A stretch of 6,203 bases of DNA from Chloroflexota bacterium (GCA_012513725.1 JAAZBQ010000436.1:1-6203), one strand, 5' to 3'; positions 1-6,047 are shown, counted from the first letter of the stretch. Program-made: numbers and translations. The notes: generated from the letters alone by a model not told the origin.

Positions 1-186
1 CCGGGCGTGGGCGACCTCCTGGCGGATGGTCTCGGCGATATGTTGCGCAGCGGATTCGCTGGGCGCCACGAGGAGGACCTGCGCGCCGAGCCTGGCCAGC
101 CCCTGGGCCACCGCCGGCCCCAGGCCGCTCGCCGCACCGGTCACGATGCACGTGCGACCGATCATCGTCTGCTCTCCGCTCGCCAT
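1..186 (-). CDS. Short-chain dehydrogenase/reductase (SDR), N-terminal part, cut by window edge
   Basis: This is the first 62 codons of a gene that continues beyond base 1. The protein has a Rossmann fold start: a beta strand (C13-V15) and then the SDR glycine motif TGAASGLG at residues 16-23. A helix follows, and then a second strand (QVLLV, 36-40). Family knowledge says this binds NAD(P)H, and the look is closest to retinol-dehydrogenase-like SDRs; the catalytic YxxxK lies outside the window, so the substrate is unknown. The residue after strand 2 is usually Arg or Asp and selects the cofactor, but here it is A41-P42, so cofactor preference cannot be read. The start at 186 is chosen for AGGAGG (195-200), 8 nt upstream. 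A second ATG at 165 (residue 8) has GGAGAG about 6 nt before it and is possible. The gene has its own promoter and lies about 600 bp downstream of the DHOD-like gene, so it is probably not in that operon. Confidence 0.85.
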   Translation of the reverse strand, partial: MASGEQTMIGRTCIVTGAASGLGPAVAQGLARLGAQVLLVAPSESAAQHIAETIRQEVAHAR

Positions 187-194
187 GGCGCGTC

Positions 195-223
195 CCTCCT
201 ATGGGTTCGGTCCGCACATTATA
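195..223 (-). promoter_or_regulatory. Promoter -10 box and Shine-Dalgarno of the SDR gene
   Basis: On the minus strand a perfect TATAAT lies at 218-223, and AGGAGG at 195-200 is 8 nt before the start codon at 186. The inferred transcription start is near 211, giving a leader of about 25 nt. The -35 position (about 240-246) has only a weak match (TTGCGC at 16 bp spacing), and it lies at the edge of the purine-rich repeat array. TG directly precedes TATAAT but lacks the extra base of a true extended -10. The -10 and Shine-Dalgarno are seen in the sequence; promoter activity is inferred. Confidence 0.6.
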
Positions 224-260
224 CATGACGGGCACGAGGGCGCAATGTGGGCAGAGACTA

Positions 261-433
261 ACGCAGAGACGCAGGGAAGAGAGGAACTCAACGCCAAGAC
301 GCAAAGAGGCCAAGGCGCAAAGAAGGAAGAGGGACGCAGAGACGCGGAGAGGGGACGCAGAGGCGCAGGGAAGAGAAGAATCCAACGCCAAGACACAAAG
401 GGGCAAAGACGCAAAGAAGGAAGAGGGATGCAG
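261..433 (+). repeat. Purine-rich intergenic repeat array, two tandem 94-bp-period units
   Basis: Bases 261-339 and 355-433 are two copies of one 79-bp unit with no gaps, offset by 94 bp. By eye 70 of 79 positions match, and most differences are transitions. Each unit contains the words ACGCAGAGACGC, AACGCCAAGAC, CAAAGACGCAAAGAAGG and AGAGGGACGCAG. The array is almost free of T on the plus strand. Spurious translation gives peptides such as NAETQGREELNAKTQR, a signature I know from mispredicted proteins in many environmental bacterial genomes. The 94-bp period is not a multiple of three and no frame has a Shine-Dalgarno or conserved protein, so I treat it as non-coding repeat. An inverted relative of the unit lies at 691-781. 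Confidence 0.85.
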
Positions 434-690
434 GGAGGGGGAGAGGTTCCCATTCCAGCAAGCAGTCCTGCCCTTTGGGTCTGGATAGGTTCCGAGCACT
501 GGCGACGGTGTGAAGAGTGAGGGTAGACCGGTCAGTCTAGCGTGCCGCGGAGCACCGCGACCGCCCGGTCTCCTACAGGTGTTCGCTCGTTCGCCTTTGT
601 TCAGCAGTGTTCAGCGCAGCGCCGACACGCTTCACGGCACAAACCGACACTTTCCAGGCCGAAACACTTCCAGTGAACACCCCACCCGAG
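434..690. other. Non-repetitive core between inverted repeat arms; no gene seen
   Basis: About 250 bp lie between the forward array and the inverted array. No reading frame here has coding character or a Shine-Dalgarno. Small structures only: a hairpin CGCGG / CCGCG (546-550 with 555-559), a direct repeat TGTTCAGC at 598-605 and 608-615, and CCGACAC at 622-628 and 644-650. No transposase fragment, tRNA or terminator with a T-run was found. Confidence 0.5.
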
Positions 691-781
691 CCCCTCTGCG
701 CCTCTGCGTCCCCTCTTCTTTGTGCCTTTGCCCCTTTGCGTCTTTGCATTATCTTCTTCTCCGCGTCTCTGCGTTCTCTGC
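691..781 (-). repeat. Inverted copy of the ACGCAGAGACGC repeat unit
   Basis: Read on the minus strand, this stretch carries the same ordered words as the 261-433 units: ACGCAGAGACGC, AGAAGA, AAAGACGCAAAGGGGCAAA, AAGAAGAGGGGACGCAG and AGGCGCAG. It therefore forms an inverted pair with 261-433 around a core of about 250 bp. Its outer edge lies 3 nt beyond the TAG stop of the DHOD-like gene (784-786). Transcripts reading through from that gene would carry the arm and could pair with the transcript of the opposite arm. No T-run follows, so a simple intrinsic terminator is not supported. Confidence 0.8.
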
Positions 782-783
782 TC

Positions 784-1818
784 CTACCGGAGCATCTCGC
801 GGTAGAGCTGGCCGGCGGGGTCGGGATGCCAGGACTGCAGGACGCGCATATAGTTGGCGCGCTCGAACGCCACCGGGTTCCCCGATTTCGCTTGGCTCAT
901 GCTGCCCTGCATCTGGCGCACCGACTCGTACTCGCGTTCCTCGAGCCAGCGGTTGACCCCCTCCACCACCTGGCCGAGGCGGGCCGTGCCCTGCTGGAGC
1001 AACTCCGAGGCCATCATCGTCACCTTGGCGCCGGCCATCAGGCCCTTGATGACGTCCTCCGGGGTGTGCACGCCACTGGTGATGGCCAGATCGGCCGAGA
1101 TCCGCCCATAGAGGAGCGCCGTCCAGCGCAGGGGCAGCCGCATGTCCTCGGAGCGGGAGAGGGTGAGGTTGGGCACCACCTCGAGGGCCTCGAGGTCCAG
1201 GTCCGGCTGGTAAAAGCGGTTGAACAAGACCAGGCCGTTGGCCCCCGCCTCGGACAGGCGTTGGCACATGCTGGAGGTCGACGAGTAGAACGGGCTCAGC
1301 TTGACCGCCACGGGGATCGACACTTCGGCGCGGACGTCGCGCAGCGTGTCCAGGGCCAGCCCCTCGACGTACGCGCCGTCCTGGGCGGGATCGGTGGGGA
1401 TGTGGTAGATGTTGAGCTCCAGCGCGTCGGCGCCGGCCTGTTCCATGGCCTTGGCGTACGAGGTCCACCCGCCGGGGGTGACCCCGTTCAGGCTGCCGAT
1501 GATGGGGATGCCGACCGATTCCTTGGCGCGGCGGATCTTGTCCAGGTACTCATCGGGGCCCACCCGGTACTCGGCCTGCTCGGGGAACCAGTCCAGCGCC
1601 TCGGCGAACGCCTCGGTAAAGTAGGAGAGATAGTGGTCCAGCTGGTCGCTCTCCAGCACCAGTTGCTCCTCAAAGAGCGAATGCATCACCACCGCCGAGG
1701 CGCCGGCGTCCTCCAGGCGACGGATGCCGTCCAGGGTATTGGAGAGCGGCGAAGCCGAGGGCACCACCGGGTGCGCCAGCCGCAGCCCGAGGTACTCGGT
1801 CGTCAGATCAGGGCTCAT
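784..1818 (-). CDS. Dihydroorotate-dehydrogenase-like FMN flavoprotein
   Basis: This 344-residue protein has the (beta/alpha)8 barrel layout of the DHOD family (class I type length). Family-like elements in order are: GLRLAHPVVPSASPLS (11-26) in place of the usual NP-x-xxASG start; GSLNG (108-112); LELNIYHIP (133-141); PVAVKLSP with K173 (169-176); NGLVLFNRF with N200 (194-202); and the FMN-phosphate region AITSGVHTPEDVIKGLMAGA (245-264). True DHODs have NxSxPN where this protein has N136-I-Y-H-I-P141, so dihydroorotate oxidation is doubtful. It has one cysteine (C185), so no iron-sulphur cluster. It follows nifJ on the same strand after 197 bp. From memory, DHOD-like genes of this kind sit beside nifJ in cyanobacteria and other bacteria, which suggests a redox partner or accessory role (inference). 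The start at 1818 is supported by AAGGAG 9 nt upstream. Confidence 0.9.
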   Translation of the reverse strand: MSPDLTTEYLGLRLAHPVVPSASPLSNTLDGIRRLEDAGASAVVMHSLFEEQLVLESDQLDHYLSYFTEAFAEALDWFPEQAEYRVGPDEYLDKIRRAKESVGIPIIGSLNGVTPGGWTSYAKAMEQAGADALELNIYHIPTDPAQDGAYVEGLALDTLRDVRAEVSIPVAVKLSPFYSSTSSMCQRLSEAGANGLVLFNRFYQPDLDLEALEVVPNLTLSRSEDMRLPLRWTALLYGRISADLAITSGVHTPEDVIKGLMAGAKVTMMASELLQQGTARLGQVVEGVNRWLEEREYESVRQMQGSMSQAKSGNPVAFERANYMRVLQSWHPDPAGQLYREMLR

Positions 1819-1827
1819 CGTTCCACA

Positions 1828-1833
1828 CTCCTT
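1828..1833 (-). promoter_or_regulatory. Shine-Dalgarno of the DHOD-like gene
   Basis: AAGGAG on the minus strand lies 9 nt before the ATG at 1818. It sits between the end of the repeat arm (about 1851) and the start codon, so the repeat hairpin ends about 18 nt upstream of the ribosome binding site. No good promoter was seen in 1834-2019, consistent with co-transcription from nifJ. Confidence 0.75.
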
Positions 1834-1850
1834 GTTCAGTTACGCAAGAG

Positions 1851-1892
1851 GGACGCAGAGACGCAGAGCAAAGGACGCAGAGACGCGGAGGG
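1851..1892 (+). repeat. ACGCAGAGACGC repeat arm, forward orientation
   Basis: This arm contains GGACGCAGAGACGCAGAG (1851-1868) and then GGACGCAGAGACGCGGAGGG (1873-1892), two closely related words joined by CAAA. It belongs to the same repeat type as 261-433. It pairs with the inverted arm at 1946-2012: GACGCAGAGACGCAG (1852-1866) is exactly complementary to 1997-2011, and GGACGCAGAGAC (1873-1884) to 1959-1970. Confidence 0.85.
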
Positions 1893-1945
1893 CATGGATG
1901 ACGCCTGGGGAGTCGTGAGGCGCGGCCGTTGGCGACGCAAGGCCT

Positions 1946-2012
1946 CCCTCCCCTTTGTGTCTCTGCGTCCCCACTCTGCGCCTCTGCGTCTCCACACTGC
2001 GTCTCTGCGTCG
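1946..2012 (-). repeat. ACGCAGAGACGC repeat arm, inverted orientation
   Basis: Read on the minus strand this is a run of ACGCAGAGACGCAG, AGACGCAGAGGCGCAGAG, and GGACGCAGAGACACAAAGGG. It is the inverted partner of 1851-1892, with a spacer of about 53 bp (1893-1945) in which I see nothing. The outer end lies about 8 nt beyond the TAG stop of nifJ (2020-2022). In a nifJ/DHOD-like co-transcript the two arms would form a long imperfect stem-loop between the genes, with exact stretches of 15 and 12 bp. Confidence 0.85.
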
Positions 2013-2019
2013 CTCCCCT

Positions 2020-5000
2020 CTAGTCCTCCGGCGGCGCTTCCTCGCTCGTGTCGGCGCCGAGGTCGACGTCCATCTGGGCCATCTGCTCGTACTTGTGCCA
2101 GCGCTCGAGCACCGCGCGCTGGGCGGCCTCCAGCAGACGCTGGGCGGCCTCCGGGTTGCTCTGGGTCAGCATCCGGTAGCGGTTCTCGTTGTACAGGTAC
2201 TGCTCCAGCGGCACGGTCGGCGCCTTGGAATCCAACTGGAAGGGGTTCAGCCCCTCCTCGCGCCGCCGCGGATCGTAGCGGTAGAGCGGCCAGTGGCCCG
2301 ATTCCACCGCGAGCTTTTCCTGGTCCATCCCCTTGGACATGTTGATGCCGTGGGCGATGCAGGTCGAGTAGGCGATGATGATCGACGGGCCCGGGTACGA
2401 CTCGGCCTCTTGGAACGCCCGGATGGTGTGGGTGTCGTTGGCGCCCATGGCCACCTGGGCCACGTACACGTACCCGTAGGACATCATCATGAGGCCCAGG
2501 TCCTTCTTGGGCGTCGCCTTGCCCCCCGCGGCGAACTTGGCCACCGCGGCGAGCCCCGTGGCCTTGGAAGCCTGGCCGCCGGTGTTCGAGTAGACCTCGG
2601 TATCCAGCACCAGGACGTTCACGTCGCGGCCGGTGGCCATCACGTGGTCCAGGCCGCCGTAGCCGATATCGTACGCCCAGCCGTCGCCGCCCATCGCCCA
2701 GACGCTCTTGCGCAGCAGGGCATCGGCCACGGTGAGCAGCTCGCGCGCCTGGGGATGGTCATAGCCCTCCAGGCGCTCCTTGAGTTGCTCGATCCTGTCC
2801 CGCTGGGCGCGGATGTTCTCCTCGCCGTACTGCTCGGCGTTCAGGATCCCATCGGCCAGCTCATGGCCCACGTAATCCTTCATCCCCATGAGGAGCTCCG
2901 CAGCGTACTCCTGCTGCTTGTCCACCGTGAGGCGCAGGCCCAGGCCGAACTCGGCGGCGTCCTCAAAGAGGGGGTTGTTCCACGCGGGGCCGCGGCCGGC
3001 GTCGTTCACCGCCCAGGGCGTGCCGGGCAGGTTGGCGCCATAGATCGACGTGCATCCGGTGGCGTTGCCGATGATGGCGCGATCGCCAAAGAGCTGGGAA
3101 AAGAGGCGGATGTAGGGCGTCTCGCCACAGCCGGCACAGGCCGTCGGGAACTCGAACATCGGCTGGAGGAGCTGGACGTTCTTGGTGTTGTTGTACTGGA
3201 TCGGCGCCGCGGCCTCGGCCTCGGGCAGCCCCAGGAAGAACGACCAGTTCTCCCGCTCCTGCTCGCGGATCGGCATCTGCGGGCGCATGTTGATGGCCTT
3301 GATGCCCACCTGGCTCTTGTCGCGGGCCGGGCAGACCTCCACGCACACCGCGCAGCCGGTGCAGTCCTCCACGGCCACCTGCACGGTGTAAGCCATCCCC
3401 TGGAACGCCCGCCGCGGCCAGCGGGCCTCGGTGTGCTTGAACGCCTCGGGCGCGTCCTCCAGGAGGGCGGGATCGTAGACCTTGGAGCGGATCACCGCGT
3501 GGGGGCAATACATCACGCAGCGTCCGCACTGGATGCAGATCTGGGGCTCCCACACCGGCACCGAGAGGGAGACGTTGCGCTTTTCCCAGCGGTTGGTGGC
3601 GGTGGGAAAGACCCCATCCACCGGAAACGCGCTGGAGGGCAGCTGGTCGCCCTGGTCGGTCATCAGCGGGCCCATGATGTTGCGGACATAGTCGGGCGCC
3701 TCGTCGGGCACCGGCGGGGGAATAGTGATCTCGCCCTCCGCCCGCTCGGGGAGCGGGATCTCGTGGAGGCGCTCGACGGCGGCGTCCACCGCGCTAAAGT
3801 TGCGGTCGATGACCGACTGGCCGCGCTTGCCGTAGGTATCCACGATGGCCCGCTTGATCTCGGCGATGGCCTGCTCGGAGGGCAGGATGCCGCTGAGGTG
3901 GAAGAAGCAGGTCTGCATGATGGTGTTGATGCGGTTGCCCATCCCCGTGGCCGCGGCGACGTCATAGGCGTTGATGGCGTACACCTGGAGGCGCTTGGCA
4001 ATGATCTGCTCCTGCACCTCCCGGGGGATGTGGTCCCACACCTGGTCCGTCTCGTAGGGGGCGTTCAAGAGCAGCGTGGCGCCCTCCTGGGCTCCTTCCA
4101 CGATCGGGAACCGCTCCAAGAAGCCGAACTGATGCACGCCAACAAACTTGGCCTTTTGGATCTGATACGGCGAGCGGATCGGCCGCGGCCCAAAGCGCAG
4201 GTGCGACACGGTGAACGCGCCGGCCTTGCGCGAGTCGTACACAAAGTAGCCCTGGGCGTGGTTGTCGGTGTTGTCGCCGATGATCTTGATCGAGTTCTTG
4301 TTCGCCGAGACGGTCCCGTCGGAGCCGAGGCCCCAGAACACCGCGCGAAAGACGTCGTCCCGCTCGATATCCAGGTCGGGGTCAAAGGGCAGGCTCGTAT
4401 GCGAGACGTCGTCATAGATGCCGACCGTAAAGTGGTTTTTGGGGCGCTCCTTGGAGAGCTCATCGTAGACGCCGATCACCATGGACGGCGTGAACTCTTT
4501 GGAGGAGAGGCCATAGCGCCCGCCGACCACCCGGGGCGGCCGGCCGTCGGCGCCCTCAAACTCGCCCTCGTGGATGGCGGCGACCACGTCGCGGTACAGG
4601 GGCTCGCCCAGGGCGCCGGGCTCCTTGGTGCGGTCCAGCACCCCGATGGCGCGCACCGTGCGCGGCAGCGCGGCGAGGAACGCCTCGGTGGCAAACGGGC
4701 GGTAGAGCCGCACCACCACGGCGCCGACCTTGTCGCCCCGGCCGGTCAGATGGTCCACGGTCTCGCGGACCGTCTCGGCGCCGGAGCCCATCAGCACCAC
4801 GACGCGCTCGGCGTCGGGCGCGCCGAAATAGTCAAAGAGGTGGTACTCTCGCCCCACCTGGGCGGCAAAGCGGTCCATGGCCTCCTGGACGATGCCGGGG
4901 GTGGCGGCGTAGAACGGGTTGGCGGCCTCGCGCTCCTGGAAGAACGTGTCGGGGTTCTGGGCGGTGCCGCGGAGGCTGGGCCGCTCGGGGGTCATCCCCC

Positions 5001-5616
5001 GGGCGCGGTGGGCGCGCACCAGGTCGTCGTCGATCAGGGCGCGGAGGTCGTCGTCCTCGAGGAGTTCGATCTTGTGCACCTCGTGGGAGGTGCGGAACCC
5101 GTCCATGATGTTCAGGAACGGCACCCGCGACTGGAGCGTGGCCGCCTGGGCGATGAGGGCCATATCGTGGGCCTCTTGCACCGAGGCGCCAAAGAGCATA
5201 GCCCAGCCCGTGCCCAGGGCCGCCATCACGTCCGAATGGTCGCCAAAGATCGATAGGGCGTGGGTGGCGATGGAGCGCGCGGCGATGTGGAACACCGTGG
5301 GGGTCAGCTCGCCGGCGATCTTGTACATGGTGGGGATCATCAGGAGCAGGCCCTGGCTGGCGGTGAACGTGGTGGTGAGGGCGCCGGCCTGCAGGGCGCC
5401 GTGGCAGGCCCCCGCGGCGCCGGCCTCCGACTGGAGCTCCATGACGTGCGGCACGGTACCCCAGATGTTGGGCTGGCCGAACGCGCTGAACTCGTCGGCG
5501 TGTTCGCCCATCGGCGAGGAGGGCGTGATCGGGTAGATGGCGATGACTTCGTTCGTCCGGTGGGCGACCAGGGCAACGGCCTCGTTGCCGTCGATCGCCA
5601 CGTGCTTGCGTGCCAT
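2020..5616 (-). CDS. nifJ: Pyruvate:ferredoxin (flavodoxin) oxidoreductase
   Basis: A complete single-chain PFOR of 1198 aa. It oxidises pyruvate with CoA to acetyl-CoA and CO2 and passes electrons to ferredoxin or flavodoxin in the cytoplasm; the reverse is pyruvate synthesis. Domain I (1-250) has YPITPSS with T31, QSEAG with E64, and R114 in the pyruvate site. Domain III carries LFDYFGAPDAERVVV (260-274) and LDRTKEPG (327-334). The ferredoxin-like domain has CxxCxxCxxxCP at C694/697/700/704 and C752/755/758/762 (two 4Fe-4S). The proximal cluster ligands are C827, C830, C855 and C1086. The thiamine-PP site is GGDGWAYDIGYGG (976-988) to EVYSNTGGQ with N1011. From C827 to C1086 all are offset +15 from the Desulfovibrio africanus enzyme as I recall it, so all key residues are present. 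The long C-terminal protective extension of that enzyme is absent; the end is a short acidic tail. GGAGG lies 8 nt before the start. It is the first gene of a likely operon with the DHOD-like gene. Confidence 0.98.
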   Translation of the reverse strand: MARKHVAIDGNEAVALVAHRTNEVIAIYPITPSSPMGEHADEFSAFGQPNIWGTVPHVMELQSEAGAAGACHGALQAGALTTTFTASQGLLLMIPTMYKIAGELTPTVFHIAARSIATHALSIFGDHSDVMAALGTGWAMLFGASVQEAHDMALIAQAATLQSRVPFLNIMDGFRTSHEVHKIELLEDDDLRALIDDDLVRAHRARGMTPERPSLRGTAQNPDTFFQEREAANPFYAATPGIVQEAMDRFAAQVGREYHLFDYFGAPDAERVVVLMGSGAETVRETVDHLTGRGDKVGAVVVRLYRPFATEAFLAALPRTVRAIGVLDRTKEPGALGEPLYRDVVAAIHEGEFEGADGRPPRVVGGRYGLSSKEFTPSMVIGVYDELSKERPKNHFTVGIYDDVSHTSLPFDPDLDIERDDVFRAVFWGLGSDGTVSANKNSIKIIGDNTDNHAQGYFVYDSRKAGAFTVSHLRFGPRPIRSPYQIQKAKFVGVHQFGFLERFPIVEGAQEGATLLLNAPYETDQVWDHIPREVQEQIIAKRLQVYAINAYDVAAATGMGNRINTIMQTCFFHLSGILPSEQAIAEIKRAIVDTYGKRGQSVIDRNFSAVDAAVERLHEIPLPERAEGEITIPPPVPDEAPDYVRNIMGPLMTDQGDQLPSSAFPVDGVFPTATNRWEKRNVSLSVPVWEPQICIQCGRCVMYCPHAVIRSKVYDPALLEDAPEAFKHTEARWPRRAFQGMAYTVQVAVEDCTGCAVCVEVCPARDKSQVGIKAINMRPQMPIREQERENWSFFLGLPEAEAAAPIQYNNTKNVQLLQPMFEFPTACAGCGETPYIRLFSQLFGDRAIIGNATGCTSIYGANLPGTPWAVNDAGRGPAWNNPLFEDAAEFGLGLRLTVDKQQEYAAELLMGMKDYVGHELADGILNAEQYGEENIRAQRDRIEQLKERLEGYDHPQARELLTVADALLRKSVWAMGGDGWAYDIGYGGLDHVMATGRDVNVLVLDTEVYSNTGGQASKATGLAAVAKFAAGGKATPKKDLGLMMMSYGYVYVAQVAMGANDTHTIRAFQEAESYPGPSIIIAYSTCIAHGINMSKGMDQEKLAVESGHWPLYRYDPRRREEGLNPFQLDSKAPTVPLEQYLYNENRYRMLTQSNPEAAQRLLEAAQRAVLERWHKYEQMAQMDVDLGADTSEEAPPED

Positions 5617-5624
5617 AGGCTGTG

Positions 5625-5629
5625 CCTCC
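5625..5629 (-). promoter_or_regulatory. Shine-Dalgarno of nifJ
   Basis: GGAGG on the minus strand lies 8 nt before the ATG at 5616. The next residues (ARKHVAIDGNEAVA) match the conserved PFOR N-terminus, so this start is secure. Confidence 0.8.
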
Positions 5630-5640
5630 GTCCTGTGCGG

Positions 5641-5694
5641 GGGCCACGCCCGTGCCGCCTGAGAGCAAGCAGCGCAGGAGGGCCACGCGCGTGC
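5641..5694. promoter_or_regulatory. Direct repeat with a perfect palindrome in the nifJ leader (possible operator)
   Basis: GGGCCACGCCCGTGC (5641-5655) and GGGCCACGCGCGTGC (5680-5694) differ at one base of 15 and are 39 bp apart. The second contains the exact palindrome CACGCGCGTG (5684-5693); the first is a near palindrome. Both lie between the predicted nifJ transcription start and the ribosome binding site, where a bound protein could block transcription. The repeats are seen; the operator role is a guess, and GC-rich DNA produces such palindromes by chance. Confidence 0.3.
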
Positions 5695-5782
5695 GGGTGA
5701 CTCTTGGGAGCAAGGGACCTCAGGGCGTTAGGGGAGTGTGGCGCAAGGGCAGGAAGGGGAGGAGGAGCGAGATCCTGCGCGT

Positions 5783-5811
5783 ACGATACGGAGAGCGGGC
5801 GGGATTGTCAA
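5783..5811 (-). promoter_or_regulatory. Predicted sigma70-type promoter of nifJ
   Basis: On the minus strand a perfect TTGACA (5806-5811) is followed after exactly 17 bp by TATCGT (5783-5788), which matches TATAAT at four of six positions including both ends. The predicted transcription start is near 5776, giving a leader of about 160 nt. No other pair as good was seen upstream of the gene. No clear FNR-like (TTGAT-N4-ATCAA) or Rex-like site was found near it. Confidence 0.55.
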
Positions 5812-5856
5812 GCGCGACGACGGCAGCGCCGTTGCGCTTTGCTTCCGGGGGGAGAG

Positions 5857-5897
5857 GACAGGATGGACAGGATTTCGTGACAGGATTTGCAGGATTA
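5857..5897. repeat. CAGGATT-type intergenic repeat
   Basis: Four imperfect copies of a CAGGATT word occur in a row: ACAGGATGG, ACAGGATTTCGTG, ACAGGATTTG and CAGGATTA. Spurious minus-strand translation gives ILQILSRNPVHPV, a pattern I recognise from mispredicted proteins across several bacterial phyla. It is treated as a dispersed intergenic repeat, not a gene. It lies about 46 bp upstream of the predicted nifJ -35 box. Confidence 0.65.
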
Positions 5898-5939
5898 GCC
5901 TGGTGAGGAGAGGACGGAGCGTGCGGGGGTGACTGTCGC

Positions 5940-5966
5940 GTTGTTGACGTTGTTGATACTGTTGAC
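5940..5966. repeat. Three tandem 9-bp GTTGTTGAC-type repeats
   Basis: Units GTTGTTGAC (5940-5948), GTTGTTGAT (5949-5957) and ACTGTTGAC (5958-5966) follow each other without gaps. Spurious minus-strand translation gives VSTVSTTSTT. This is a different repeat type from the CAGGATT and ACGCAGAG families nearby. No function is evident. Confidence 0.7.
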
Positions 5967-5980
5967 ACTGGGGGTGTGGC

Positions 5981-6006
5981 CGAGGCCATGGCATGGCATG
6001 GCCTCG
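5981..6006. repeat. Perfect 10-bp inverted repeat (hairpin)
   Basis: CGAGGCCATG (5981-5990) and CATGGCCTCG (5997-6006) are exact inverted copies around the 6-nt loop GCATGG. The centre is also a short tandem run of CATGG. No T-run follows on either strand, so it is not a typical intrinsic terminator. It could be a protein site or a mobile palindromic element; nothing decides between these. Confidence 0.6.
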
Positions 6007-6047
6007 TTGCCGCAAAGGGGCCATACGTCGAGCCCGCCGCCCTCCCG

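Noticed and set aside
261..433. Possible CRISPR array
   Set aside because: The units are contiguous degenerate words without unique spacers of constant length, and there are no cas genes in the window.
26..520. Plus-strand frames over 26-520 and 201-488 giving NAKTQR-type peptides
   Set aside because: They are translations of the ACGCAGAGACGC repeat and overlap the start of the SDR gene. No Shine-Dalgarno or conserved protein; the 94-bp period breaks the frame between units.
691..783. Intrinsic terminator after the DHOD-like gene
   Set aside because: The region can pair with the opposite array, but there is no compact GC stem followed by a T-run on the minus strand.
607..5256. Plus-strand open frame of 1549 codons
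   Set aside because: It is exactly antisense, codon for codon, to two well-conserved genes and runs through the repeat-filled gap. It is open only because TTA, CTA and TCA codons are absent. The predicted protein is His/Gly/Arg/Leu-rich with no recognisable domain.
4832..5713. Minus-strand 293-codon frame overlapping the nifJ start
   Set aside because: It is a frame shadow of nifJ with Arg/Pro/Gly/His-rich composition and would start at TTG inside the leader. The nifJ frame is clearly the real one.
5617..5776. Riboswitch or T-box in the nifJ leader
   Set aside because: The leader is long enough, but I see no T-box sequence, no terminator/antiterminator pair and no known aptamer core.
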